Origin: Streptomyces sp. NRRL S-1022
Lineage (GTDB): Bacteria > Actinomycetota > Actinomycetes > Streptomycetales > Streptomycetaceae
Length of the DNA stretch: 64,000 nucleotides
Assembly: GCF_000720135.1 (NCBI RefSeq)
Contig: NZ_JOIU01000023.1
Coordinates: 62,001 to 126,000, forward strand
Direction of reading: 5' to 3'
Shown here: piece by piece, positions 16,656-25,751 of the stretch
How positions within the stretch are numbered: position 1 is the first letter of the stretch
Layout of the letters: each line of letters begins with the position of its first letter
Program-made: the position numbers and the translations under genes
The notes under the pieces: generated by a model
The model's input: the letters and a program-made list of their open reading frames with translations, nothing else
What the model was told of the DNA's origin: nothing
Databases searched by the model: none

Positions 16656-16784
16656 CGCACCCGGCGGAGCACTCCCTCGCCCGCACCCGGCGAAACACCC
16701 CCACACCCCCCTCACACGCACCCGGCGGAGCACCCCCTCACCCACCCGGTGGAGCATCCCCTCGCCCGCACCCGGCGACGGCGC
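16656..16784 (+). repeat. Imperfect tandem repeats, about 25-bp unit, five copies
   Basis: The core CGCACCCGGCGGAGCAC recurs, with changes, at about 16656, 16682, 16717, 16742 and 16767, filling the space between the convergent TetR and MaoC genes. The units share CACCCGG and a following run of C residues. It ends at the MaoC stop. No gene function is implied. Confidence 0.6.
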
Positions 16785-17630
16785 TCACTTCGCCCACACC
16801 TCCCCCTCCACGCACACCCGCCCGCCCCCGCCGCGCAGCTCGAACCGCCCGCTGCCGTCCGCCCCGTACGCCACCGTCCCCGGCAGCAGCACCGGGGACC
16901 GGAACCGTGCCCGCACCCCGGTCGCGTCCGGTATGCGGTGCGCGGCCAGGCAGCGGGCGACGGTCCACATGCCGTGCGCGACGGCCCGCGGGAAGCCGAA
17001 GAGGCGGGCGGTGAGCGGGTACAGGTGGATCGGGTTGCGGTCGCCGGACGCGGTCCCGTACCGCCGGCCCACGTCCCCGGCGAGGCTCCACTCCGCGACG
17101 ACGGGCAGTCGCGCGCCGGCCTCCCGGCGCGGTTCGGGCGACGCGCCCGGGCCGGTGCGGTGCCGGGCCAGGTAGGTGCTGCGGGACTCCCACACCGCCG
17201 TCCCGCCCGAGCGCAGCTCCGTCACCACCGCGGCCTGTGTCCCGCGCCGGTGCGGGGCCAGCCCGTCCACCCGGACGGACAGTTCGTACTCCCCGTCGGC
17301 CGCCAGTGCCGTGCCGCGCACGATCTCGATGGACGTGTGGACCAGGCCGAGCAGCGGCAGCGGGAAGTCCCGGCCGCTCATCAGCCGCATGGCCAGCGGG
17401 AAACCGAGGACGTGCGGGTAGGTGACCGGCAGGTCGGGCTCGCCGGTCGGGAAGCCGCAGACCCGCTCGTAGGCGGCCAGCTTCACCAGGTCCACGCGCA
17501 CACCGGGCAGGACGAGCCGGGTGCGCGGGAAGGCCGCGTCGGGTGCCGGGCGCTTGAAGGGCGAGCGCAGGGCGCCCCGCGCCAGCAGCGGGGCCAGCGC
17601 GGGGGGCGCGGTCAGGGTGACGGCGGTCAT
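16785..17630 (-). CDS. MaoC-like (double hot-dog) acyl dehydratase
   Basis: 281 residues from the ATG at 17630, placed 4 bases after GGAGG; a GTG one codon earlier is less well spaced. The C-terminal hot-dog holds the hydratase-2 signature in RYGTASGDRNPIHLYP (about residues 188-203), with the catalytic Asp and His; the N-terminal half is a second, non-catalytic hot-dog. The enzyme should hydrate or dehydrate a 2-enoyl/3-hydroxyacyl thioester. It is divergent from the acyl-CoA ligase gene, and both may be controlled by the twin palindromes at 17654-17684. Confidence 0.85.
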   Translation of the reverse strand: MTAVTLTAPPALAPLLARGALRSPFKRPAPDAAFPRTRLVLPGVRVDLVKLAAYERVCGFPTGEPDLPVTYPHVLGFPLAMRLMSGRDFPLPLLGLVHTSIEIVRGTALAADGEYELSVRVDGLAPHRRGTQAAVVTELRSGGTAVWESRSTYLARHRTGPGASPEPRREAGARLPVVAEWSLAGDVGRRYGTASGDRNPIHLYPLTARLFGFPRAVAHGMWTVARCLAAHRIPDATGVRARFRSPVLLPGTVAYGADGSGRFELRGGGGRVCVEGEVWAK

Positions 17631-17653
17631 CACGCCTCCAGCGGGATCTCTAG

Positions 17654-17684
17654 CTTACTGGAGAGTAAGGTTACCGGAGGTAAG
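17654..17684. promoter_or_regulatory. Twin operator-like palindromes between MaoC and acyl-CoA ligase genes
   Basis: CTTACT-GGAG-AGTAAG (17654-17669) and GTTACC-GGA-GGTAAG (17670-17684) stand side by side with related TTAC/GTAA arms. They begin 24 bases upstream of the MaoC ATG and about 210 bases upstream of the ligase GTG. The symmetry and position suggest a repressor (TetR-like) site blocking MaoC transcription. A TACGAT hexamer at 17813 may be the -10 of the ligase promoter. Confidence 0.6.
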
Positions 17685-17893
17685 CCGACGGGGGCCACGG
17701 AACGGACGCGGCCCCCAGGCAAAGCTGAACCCCCGTCACATAACCCGCGAGGCTGCACATCCCCGGCCCCGGACCATTCCCGAACCCGCACAATCCCCTC
17801 ACAGTGGAGTCGTACGATCACCTGCCTGACCGGCGGTAACCCCTGTCCGCACCGGGGCCGGCCGCAGGTGCACGCACGCCAGAGGAGCCGCCC

Positions 17894-19834
17894 GTGTCCA
17901 CGCCGTACCCCACCCCGCCCGCCTCCTCCGGCTCCCACGTCTCCGCCACCGACTACGACGGCCGCCCGGTCCTGGTGGAACCCGAGGTACGCCGGCTGGA
18001 CGGCGCGGTACGGGAGGCGGTGGTCCCGCCGTTCGCGCCCCCGGTCACCCACGGCTCCCTCGCCGACCTGCCGTACGAGAACGCGGAGGCCGCACCCGGC
18101 CAGGTCGTCCTCAGCCGCAAGCGGTCCGACGGCGGCTGGACGGACGTGACGGCGGCCCGGTTCGCCGCCGAGGTGCAGGCGGTGGCCATGGGCCTGATCG
18201 CCGAGGGCCTGATGCCCGGCGACCGGATCGCCGTCATGGCCCGTACGACCTACGAATGGTCCCTGCTCGACTTCGCGGCCTGGGCCGCCGGCCTGGTCAC
18301 GGTCCCCGTCTACCCGACCTCCTCGGTCTTCCAGACCCGCTGGATCCTGCACGACTGCGGCGCGGTCGCCCTGGTCACCGAGACCGCCGCCCAGGCCGCC
18401 GCCATCGGCCCGGAGTTGGCGCACCTGCCCGACCTGCGCCACGTGTGGGTGATGGAGAAGGACCACGTCACCCGGCTCGCCGAGACCGGCGCGCCGGTAC
18501 CGGAGGGGGAGGTCGGCGTCCGCCGGGGCATGCTCGGCCCCGACACGCTCGCCACGCTGATCTACACCTCGGGCACCACCGGCCGCCCCAAGGGCTGTGC
18601 CCTCTCGCACGGCAACTTCTTCGCCGAGGTGGACAACGCGATCGAGCTCCTCCACCCCGTCTTCAAGGCGAAGGACGAAGACCCGTCCGTCCTGCTCTTC
18701 CTGCCCATGTCCCACGTCTTCGGCCGGATGGTGGCCATCGCCTGCGTCCGCGCCCGGGTCCGGCTCGGCCACGCGCCGAGCCTGGTCGCCGACGACCTCC
18801 TCCCCGACCTGGCCGCCTTCCGGCCGACCTGCCTGCTGACCATCCCCTACATGCTGGAGAAGATCTACAACTCCGCGCGCGCCAAGGCGGAGGCCGGCGG
18901 CCGGGCGGCCGTCTTCGACCGCGCGGCGGCCGTGGCCCAGCGCTACGGCGAGGCGCTGGAGGCCCACCAGACCGGCACCGGCAGCGGTCCGGGACGCGCC
19001 CTGAAGACGCAGCGCACCTTCTACGACCCCCTCGTCTACCGCCGCCTGCGCACCGCCATGGGCGGCCGCGTCCGGTACGCCATCTGCGGCGGCTCACCGC
19101 TCGGGCGGCGCCTCGCCGCGTTCTACGCCGGTGCCGGCATCCAGATCTTCGAGGGCTACGGCCTGACCGAGACCACCGGCGCCTCGACGGTCACCCCGCC
19201 CCTCAAGCCCCGCCTCGGCACGGTCGGCTGGCCGCTGCCGGGCACCCGGGTGCGGATCGCGGCGGACGGCGAGATCCTGCTCGCCGGCGACCACGTGCTG
19301 CGGGGCTACTGGGACCCGGGGGCGGGCGGGGTGGTCCCGGCGACCCGGGACGGCTGGCTGCCCACCGGCGACCTCGGCGAACTGGACGACGAGGGCTACC
19401 TCACCATCACCGGCCGCAAGAAGGAACTGCTGATCACGGCAGGCGGCAAGTCGGTGGCCCCGGCCCCGCTGGAGAACTGGCTGCGCCAGCACCCGCTGAT
19501 CTCCCAGGTGATGCTGGTCGGCGACGCCCGCCCGTTCGTGGCCGCCCTCGTCACCCTCGACCCGGACGGCATCACGCACTGGCGCCAGATGATCGGCAAA
19601 CACCCGGTCCCGCCGGAACTCCTCGTCGGCGACGAGGAACTGACGGCCGTTCTCCAGCGAGCGGTCGACGAGGCCAACCGCATGGTCTCCCGCCCCGAGT
19701 CCATCCGCCGCTTCACCGTCCTCCCCGTGGACTTCACGGAGGCGGCGGGCCACCTGACCCCCTCCATGAAGCTGCGCCGGGACCGGATCCTGCGCGACTT
19801 CGCCGCGGAGGTGGAGGGGCTGTACGAGCGCTGA
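17894..19834 (+). CDS. Long-chain acyl-CoA ligase (AMP-forming, FadD15-like)
   Basis: 646 residues from the GTG at 17894 (AGAGGAG 7 bases upstream). It activates fatty acids to acyl-AMP and then acyl-CoA. The AMP-binding P-loop LIYTSGTTGRPKG is at about residues 221-233, the adenine-contact motif GYGLTETTG near 421-429, and the hinge GDLGELDDEGYLTITGRKKE near 495-514, including the conserved DLGE and GRKKE. The divergent dehydratase and the shared regulatory gap suggest a common role in fatty-acid breakdown or remodelling. Confidence 0.9.
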   Translation: MSTPYPTPPASSGSHVSATDYDGRPVLVEPEVRRLDGAVREAVVPPFAPPVTHGSLADLPYENAEAAPGQVVLSRKRSDGGWTDVTAARFAAEVQAVAMGLIAEGLMPGDRIAVMARTTYEWSLLDFAAWAAGLVTVPVYPTSSVFQTRWILHDCGAVALVTETAAQAAAIGPELAHLPDLRHVWVMEKDHVTRLAETGAPVPEGEVGVRRGMLGPDTLATLIYTSGTTGRPKGCALSHGNFFAEVDNAIELLHPVFKAKDEDPSVLLFLPMSHVFGRMVAIACVRARVRLGHAPSLVADDLLPDLAAFRPTCLLTIPYMLEKIYNSARAKAEAGGRAAVFDRAAAVAQRYGEALEAHQTGTGSGPGRALKTQRTFYDPLVYRRLRTAMGGRVRYAICGGSPLGRRLAAFYAGAGIQIFEGYGLTETTGASTVTPPLKPRLGTVGWPLPGTRVRIAADGEILLAGDHVLRGYWDPGAGGVVPATRDGWLPTGDLGELDDEGYLTITGRKKELLITAGGKSVAPAPLENWLRQHPLISQVMLVGDARPFVAALVTLDPDGITHWRQMIGKHPVPPELLVGDEELTAVLQRAVDEANRMVSRPESIRRFTVLPVDFTEAAGHLTPSMKLRRDRILRDFAAEVEGLYER

Positions 19835-20016
19835 GGGCAAGGGAGCGGCCCCACGGGCACCCGGCGGTGCGGTGGAGGTCGGCACCCGCTCCTCGCTCAT
19901 CCCACCTCGTCCGGACTCGGTGGGGCGGGGAGCGGGTTGCCGCCTGGGTCGGTCGCGGCCCGGGAATGATCCTCGCGCGAGGCGCCGAGCCCGGTCAATC
20001 CTTGGGTTTCCTCGCC

Positions 20017-20040
20017 AACCCCCAGTGTTAGCTTGGGGTT
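20017..20040 (+). promoter_or_regulatory. Inverted repeat over the LysR-gene promoter
   Basis: AACCCCCA (20017-20024) and TTGGGGTT (20033-20040) are nearly perfect inverted arms around 8 bases; a further TTGGGTT lies at about 20002. The repeat overlaps a -10-like TTAGCT (20028-20033) and ends one base before the GTG start. The T-N11-A spacing is typical of LysR sites, so autoregulation is likely. Confidence 0.5.
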
Positions 20041-20041
20041 T

Positions 20042-20986
20042 GTGACCCTGGAAGACCTCCGTGTGTTCATCGCCGTGTGCCGTGCGGGCAGCCTCAGCTC
20101 GGTCGCCCGTGACCTCGGCCGCACCCAGTCCGCCGTCAGCCAGCACGTCAAGCGGCTGGAGCGGGAGACCGGCACGGCCCTGCTGGAACGCCGGCCGCGC
20201 GGGGTCGTGCCCACCCAGGCGGGCCGGATACTGGAGGCCGCCGCGGGCGAGGGCATCAACGCCCTGGACGTCGCCGTACGACAGCTCCGCGACCTGGTCG
20301 AGGGCCACAGCGGATACGTCCGCGTGGCCACCGGCGCGACGACCGTCCGGCACTTCATGTCCGAGGCGGTCGTCGCGTTCCGCCGCCGGCACCCCAAGGT
20401 CAACCTGGAGTTCCGCACGGTCAGTTCGGGCCGGGGCAGCTTCGACGCCCTGGCCGACGGCACGCTGGACCTCGCCTGGATCACCATCGGCCCGCCGGTC
20501 CGGGGCATCGAGCAGCGGACGGTCGTGGAGCTGCCGTGGCTCCTCGCGGTCCCGGCGGACGACCCGCTGGCCGGCCGCCCGCACCTGGACCCGGCGGAGC
20601 TGTCCGGCGCCCGGGTCATCCGGCTCCCGCCGAACTCCACGTCCGCCGCCCACCTGGAGGCGGCGTGCGCCGAGCGGGGCGTGCGGTTCGCCTACGAGCC
20701 GAGCGTGGCCGACTGGGACACGGCCCTGCTGCTCGCCGAGCTGGGGATCGGACGGGCGGTCGTACCGGCCGTACCGGGTCTGCCGGTCCCCGGTGACGGC
20801 CCGCTGCGCCTGGTCCCGCTGCCCGGCCTGCGTCCCCTCCCCGTCGGCTGGGCCGTGCGCCGCTGGGACGCCCTCAGCCCGCCGGCCCGGGCCTTCGCGG
20901 ACACGGTCGCCGCGTTGCGCCGAGCGCAGGCGCCCGCCCGGTCAGCCTCCCTTCCGGGCGAGGAGGAACGCCTGCGGGACGGGTGA
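20042..20986 (+). CDS. LysR family transcriptional regulator
   Basis: 314 residues from the GTG at 20042. The N-terminal winged helix (about 1-60) shows SLSSVARDLGRTQSAVSQHVKRLE, the LysR recognition helix, followed by a two-lobed periplasmic-binding-like effector domain. Effector and targets are unknown. The last 45 bp overlap the 3' end of the convergent methyltransferase gene. The inverted repeat immediately upstream may be its own operator. Confidence 0.92.
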   Translation: MTLEDLRVFIAVCRAGSLSSVARDLGRTQSAVSQHVKRLERETGTALLERRPRGVVPTQAGRILEAAAGEGINALDVAVRQLRDLVEGHSGYVRVATGATTVRHFMSEAVVAFRRRHPKVNLEFRTVSSGRGSFDALADGTLDLAWITIGPPVRGIEQRTVVELPWLLAVPADDPLAGRPHLDPAELSGARVIRLPPNSTSAAHLEAACAERGVRFAYEPSVADWDTALLLAELGIGRAVVPAVPGLPVPGDGPLRLVPLPGLRPLPVGWAVRRWDALSPPARAFADTVAALRRAQAPARSASLPGEEERLRDG

Positions 20987-21574
20987 CTCGCCGCGCGTCA
21001 CCTCGGGCTCGCGCACGGTGCTGGAGTGGAGGGTGAATCCGGCGCCGGAGAGCAGCCCGGCCATGTGCCCGGGGCGGCGCCGGTGGTAGTCCAGGGACAC
21101 GTCGTGGCCGAAGGGCCGTTCGAGGCGGAGTGGTACGTCACCCACCTGGAAGGCGAGCAGGAGCCGGCCGCCGGGGGCCAGCACCCGGTGGAACTCGGCG
21201 AACAGCCGGGGGAGTTCGTCCGCAGGCGTGTGGATGCTGGAGTACCAGGAGACCACCCCGGCCAGCGAACCGGCGGCCAGGGGCAGCTGCCGGATGGAGC
21301 CCTGCGCGAACCGCAGCCCGGGGAAGTCGCGACGGGCGACGGCGATCATGGACCCGGACAGGTCCAGGCCGAGGACGGACAGCCCCAGGCCGGCCAGGTA
21401 CGCGGTGACCGCGCCCGGCCCGCAGCCGAGGTCGGCGACCCGGCCGCCCGGGCCGACCTGCTCGGCGTACGCGGCGAGCAGCGCCCGTTCCAGGGGCCGT
21501 TCGGCGAGGGGGTCGCGGAAGTGGCCGGCGTAGTCCTCGGCGATGGCGTCGTAGAAGGTGCGCGTGTCGCTCAT
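20942..21574 (-). CDS. Class I SAM-dependent methyltransferase
   Basis: 210 residues of the Methyltransf_25/11 type: motif I VADLGCGPGAVTAYL near residues 45-59, an acidic residue after strand two (LGLDLSGSM), and the post-I block RFAQGSIRQLPLA. The substrate is unknown. It is divergent from the kinase gene; a TACGGT hexamer (complement at 21583-21588) 8 bases before the ATG could be its -10. Its 3' end overlaps the LysR gene by 45 bp. Confidence 0.85.
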   Translation of the reverse strand: MSDTRTFYDAIAEDYAGHFRDPLAERPLERALLAAYAEQVGPGGRVADLGCGPGAVTAYLAGLGLSVLGLDLSGSMIAVARRDFPGLRFAQGSIRQLPLAAGSLAGVVSWYSSIHTPADELPRLFAEFHRVLAPGGRLLLAFQVGDVPLRLERPFGHDVSLDYHRRRPGHMAGLLSGAGFTLHSSTVREPEVTRGESPVPQAFLLARKGG

Positions 21575-21659
21575 GGGCAGGGACCGTAGCGGACGGCATG
21601 GACATGCCCCCGTAGGCTGCTGCCCTTGGCCAATGCATCACACCGGGGGGTACGAGGCC

Positions 21660-23306
21660 GTGAACCACGCGACGGACATCTTCCAGCCGCTGCAGGCGGA
21701 CGATCCGCCGGCGGTGGCCGGTTACCGGCTCGCCGCCCGGCTCGGCGCGGGCGGAATGGGCCGGGTCTACCTGTCGCACACGCAGGGCGGCCGGCCCGTG
21801 GCGCTCAAGGTCGTACGGCCGGAGCTGGCGGACGACCCGGACTTCCGGCGGCGGTTCCGGCGGGAGATCACCGCGGCCCGGCGGGTCCGCGGGGCGTACA
21901 CCGCCGAGCTGATCGACGCGGACGCGGACGGCGTGCCCCCCTGGCTGGCCACGCTCTACGTGCCGGGGCCGTCGCTGACGGAGGCGGTGGCCCGGCGCGG
22001 TCCGCTGCCGGTGCCGGCGGTGCTGTGGCTGATGGCGGGGGTGGCCGAGGCGCTGCAGGCGATCCACGCCGAGGGGATCGTGCACCGGGATCTGAAGCCG
22101 TCGAACGTGCTGCTGGCCGCCGACGGGCCCCGGGTGATCGACTTCGGTATCGCGCTGGCCGCCGACGGGACTTCGTACACGGCCACCGGGGGCACGATCG
22201 GCACGCCGTCGTTCATGGCGCCCGAGCAGGCGGCCGGGAACGAGGTGACGGCGGCGACGGACGTCTTCGCGCTCGGGCAGACGGCCGCGTTCGCCGCGCT
22301 GGGCAGGCCGCTGTACGGCGACGGTCCGGCCCTGAACGTGCTGTACCGGATCGTGCACTCCGCTCCCGACCTGGACCTGCTGCCCGAGCCGCTGCGGCCA
22401 CTGCTCGCCCGGTGTCTGGCCGCCGACCCGGCGGAGCGGGCCACGCCGGCGGAGATCGTGCAGTGGTGCCGGCAACGGCTGGGCGCGGAGGCCGACGCGG
22501 GCGGGGGACCGGCCGTGTGGCGGGAGATCACGGGCCCGGAGGTCGCGGTCCCGGCGCCGGTGGCCGAGCCCACCCGGGCCATCCCGCAGCAGCTCACCAC
22601 CTACCCGCAGCCGCTGACGGGGTGGCCCCGGCTGCCTCCGCGGGAGCCCGCGGCCCGGCGGCGGCGCGCCGCGCTGATCTCCGTGGCCGGCGTGCTCGGC
22701 GGTGCGCTGCTGGCGGGGCTGCTGGCGTGGACGGTGATGGACACGCGGGACCGGCAGAGCGGGCGGTCCGTGGCGACCGCCTCCACGCCGGTCGACGGGG
22801 TGGCGTCCGCGCGGGCGTCGGCGTCCTCGGCGGGCTCCGGTGCGGACTCCCCGTCGGGCTCCGCCCGGAAGCAGGACCCGGGGACCGGCGGCGGCACGCC
22901 CTCGGTCCCGGCCTCGCCCCGGGACCCGCGGCCGGAGGGGTTCCCGCAGGTGTGGCTGGACGCGAAGACCTCGCTCAGCCTCAAGGACAAGAATCCCGGG
23001 CGGAAGGACCGTACGGGGGACATCCGCTTCGACTGCCGGGCGACCGGCTGCGAACTGAAGAGCGACAGCGTGGTCTTCATGCAGATGTTCGGCGCCCACG
23101 GCACCACCCTCGACGAGTGCCGTCTCATGCTGAGGAGCGCCCACCGGCACAGCTGGACGCTGGCCGGGGCGGCGGCCGGCACCGAGTTCTGCATGAAGGA
23201 CACCGAGGGGAACATCGGCCTGTACGTGATCCAGACGAAGTCCACCGCGATGCCGGACATCGCCTTCCTGACCGCCGACCTGACCGTCTGGCGGAAAGCC
23301 GCCTGA
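21660..23306 (+). CDS. Receptor-type Ser/Thr protein kinase (PknB-like catalytic domain)
   Basis: 548 residues from the GTG at 21660, with an upstream in-frame ATG at 21633 as alternative. The kinase domain (about 15-270) has the glycine loop GAGGMGRVY, the VALKVV lysine, the catalytic loop VHRDLKPSNVLL, DFG in IDFGIAL, and the GTPSFMAPEQ P+1 loop. After a Pro-rich linker comes one transmembrane helix (about 345-363), then a Ser/Ala-rich stalk and a roughly 120-residue extracellular domain with conserved-looking cysteines. The sensor domain has no PASTA repeats and is not recognised. TAGGCT at 21613 may be the promoter -10. Confidence 0.92.
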   Translation: MNHATDIFQPLQADDPPAVAGYRLAARLGAGGMGRVYLSHTQGGRPVALKVVRPELADDPDFRRRFRREITAARRVRGAYTAELIDADADGVPPWLATLYVPGPSLTEAVARRGPLPVPAVLWLMAGVAEALQAIHAEGIVHRDLKPSNVLLAADGPRVIDFGIALAADGTSYTATGGTIGTPSFMAPEQAAGNEVTAATDVFALGQTAAFAALGRPLYGDGPALNVLYRIVHSAPDLDLLPEPLRPLLARCLAADPAERATPAEIVQWCRQRLGAEADAGGGPAVWREITGPEVAVPAPVAEPTRAIPQQLTTYPQPLTGWPRLPPREPAARRRRAALISVAGVLGGALLAGLLAWTVMDTRDRQSGRSVATASTPVDGVASARASASSAGSGADSPSGSARKQDPGTGGGTPSVPASPRDPRPEGFPQVWLDAKTSLSLKDKNPGRKDRTGDIRFDCRATGCELKSDSVVFMQMFGAHGTTLDECRLMLRSAHRHSWTLAGAAAGTEFCMKDTEGNIGLYVIQTKSTAMPDIAFLTADLTVWRKAA

Positions 23307-23405
23307 CCGAGGCCGCCGGACTCGGTGGGCGCGTTGGGGGAGACGCGTCTCACGCGTATGCGGCAGGCGTGAGTGTTCGTGAACACGGAATGAACGGGAA
23401 AAGGC

Positions 23406-23438
23406 AGGAGCCCCGTCGCCGGAAGGCGTGGGGCTCCT
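23406..23438. terminator. Bidirectional hairpin terminator between kinase and cold-shock genes
   Basis: AGGAGCCCC (23406-23414) pairs perfectly with GGGGCTCCT (23430-23438), and the inner CGCC/GGCG extends the stem around a GGAA loop. It lies about 100 bases after the kinase stop and about 37 bases after the stop of the convergent csp gene, so it can serve both. There is only a short T-run, as usual in this genus. Confidence 0.75.
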
Positions 23439-23474
23439 TGGGTACTGCACTCAGGTTCTGCGATCAGGCAGTGA

Positions 23475-23678
23475 TCAGACGGGAGTGACGTTCTCCGCCT
23501 GCGGACCCTTCGGGCCCTGCGTCACGTCGAAGCTCACCTGCTGGTTCTCCTCCAGGGAGCGGAAGCCGGTGGCGTTGATCGCGGAGTAGTGAACGAAGAC
23601 GTCGGGGCCGCCGCCCTCCTGGGCGATGAAGCCAAAGCCCTTTTCGGCGTTGAACCACTTAACGGTTCCGGTAGCCAT
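23475..23678 (-). CDS. Cold-shock protein, CspA family
   Basis: 67 residues of the single-stranded nucleic-acid-binding OB-fold. RNP1 (GFGFIA) and RNP2 (DVFVHY) are intact, and the start [14 protein letters not shown] is typical of the family. It acts as an RNA chaperone. Codons are noticeably less GC-biased than in neighbours (GTT AAG, AAA GGC), which fits a highly expressed short gene. A strong AAGGAGG site lies 4 bases upstream of the ATG. The leader is long (about 150 bases if the promoter at 23835 is right) and contains a stable hairpin. Confidence 0.95.
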   Translation of the reverse strand: MATGTVKWFNAEKGFGFIAQEGGGPDVFVHYSAINATGFRSLEENQQVSFDVTQGPKGPQAENVTPV

Positions 23679-23768
23679 AAGCCCTCCTTGGGCTCAAAAG
23701 GGTTGCCCTGCTCCAGAACCTGCAAGTGCGAAACGGTGCTGCACGACTGCATTCGTCTGAAAACGACG

Positions 23769-23799
23769 AGAGCCTGCGGTTACATGCTCCGCAGGCTCT
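23769..23799 (-). other. Perfect 11-bp hairpin in the leader of the cold-shock gene
   Basis: AGAGCCTGCGG (23769-23779) and CCGCAGGCTCT (23789-23799) form a perfect stem with a 9-base loop. On the minus strand it is followed by CGTCGTTTTC. It lies between the likely csp promoter and the start codon, so it may attenuate transcription or shape the leader RNA. Confidence 0.55.
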
Positions 23800-23834
23800 G
23801 TACTGCAAGGGAAACCAAACTGCAACTTGCGGCA

Positions 23835-23862
23835 AGCCTAGCATCCGGGCAGCCGAAAGCAA
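23835..23862 (-). promoter_or_regulatory. Candidate promoter of the cold-shock gene
   Basis: Read on the minus strand: TTGCTT (complement of 23857-23862), 16 bases, then TAGGCT (complement of 23835-23840). An alternative -35, TTGACC, lies just upstream. The implied 5' leader is about 150 bases. Confidence 0.5.
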
Positions 23863-23952
23863 TAGAGGTCAAGATCACTTCACCCGGAGGTTTGAACACC
23901 CGCTAGCCCGTTCGGGGGTGGGGCCGGTCCCGGCACCGTAGCGCACGAGGTC

Positions 23953-24813
<861 letters not shown>

Positions 24814-24863
24814 ACGGGGTAGGAACCCGGCACGGCCGGCCGAGGGGGAGGGGAGTGGGCGGG

Positions 24864-25679
24864 GTGACCACGGGGATGCTGGTGCTCGTCGCCGCGGTGT
24901 GGGGCGCGCTGACGGGCACGCTGCTGCCCCGCGCCGCCTACCGCTTCGCCGTCCCGTCCGGCGAGCCCTGGCACGACCGCTGCCCGGACGGCCGGCACCC
25001 GGTCCGCGGCTGGCTGGGCGGGGCCCGGTGCGGGGAGTGCGCCCGCGATGACGGACGCGCGGCGGCCGAAGGGAGCGGGCGCCCCGGCGAACGCGCAGGC
25101 GCTCAGGAGCGCGCGGGCGTCCTGCCGTACCAGCCGTACGCCCCCTCCGCGTTCCTCTTCGCCACCGTCGGCGCCCTCGTCTGCGCCGCCCTCGCCGCCG
25201 CCACCGGCACCCGGCCCGAGCTGGCGGTCTGGCTGCTGCTCGCGCCCGTCGGCGTGCTGCTCGCCGCCGTCGACTTCCGGGTGCAGCGGCTGCCCGACCC
25301 GCTCACCCTCCCGCTCGCCGCCGCCGCCCTCGCCCTGCTCGGCCTCGCCGCCCTGCTCCCCGAACACGCCGGCCACTGGCGCACCGCCCTCTACGGCGCC
25401 CTCGCGCTCGCCGCCGGCTACTACGTGCTGTACCGCCTCAATCCCGGCGGCATGGGCTTCGGCGACGTGAAACTGGCCGTGGGGACAGGTGCCGTACTCG
25501 GCTGGTACGGCTGGCCCACCGTGCTGCTCGGCACCTTCGCCGGGTTCCTGTTCGGCGCGCTCTACGGCGGTGTGCTCGTCCTGGCCCGGCGCGCGGGCCG
25601 CAAGACGGCCGTGCCGTTCGGCCCGTTCCTCCTGGCCGGCGCCCTCACCGGGCTGCTGATCGGCGCGTACACGGCCTGA
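24864..25679 (+). CDS. Prepilin peptidase / type 4 leader peptidase (A24 family)
   Basis: 271 residues from the GTG at 24864, chosen because the purine-rich GGAGGGGAG is well spaced; GTG 24855 and ATG 24876 are in-frame alternatives. It is a polytopic membrane aspartyl protease: VDFRVQRLPDPLTLP holds the first catalytic Asp (about 134) and GGMGFGDVKLAVG the second. The cytoplasmic N-terminal zinc-type cysteine motif of methylating prepilin peptidases is only partly present (CGEC). It would process pilin-like leaders; no pilin gene is adjacent. Confidence 0.85.
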   Translation: MTTGMLVLVAAVWGALTGTLLPRAAYRFAVPSGEPWHDRCPDGRHPVRGWLGGARCGECARDDGRAAAEGSGRPGERAGAQERAGVLPYQPYAPSAFLFATVGALVCAALAAATGTRPELAVWLLLAPVGVLLAAVDFRVQRLPDPLTLPLAAAALALLGLAALLPEHAGHWRTALYGALALAAGYYVLYRLNPGGMGFGDVKLAVGTGAVLGWYGWPTVLLGTFAGFLFGALYGGVLVLARRAGRKTAVPFGPFLLAGALTGLLIGAYTA

Positions 25680-25751
25680 GCGCGGGCGGCCGGAAGGGCT
25701 GGCGTAGGCTGACTCCGTCCGTCCACAACCCTTGACGAAAGGGACGCCCTG

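Noticed and set aside
19971..19982. 12-bp palindrome CCTCGCGCGAGG before the LysR gene
   Set aside because: A purely CG-rich palindrome of this length is expected by chance at this GC content and has no positional support.
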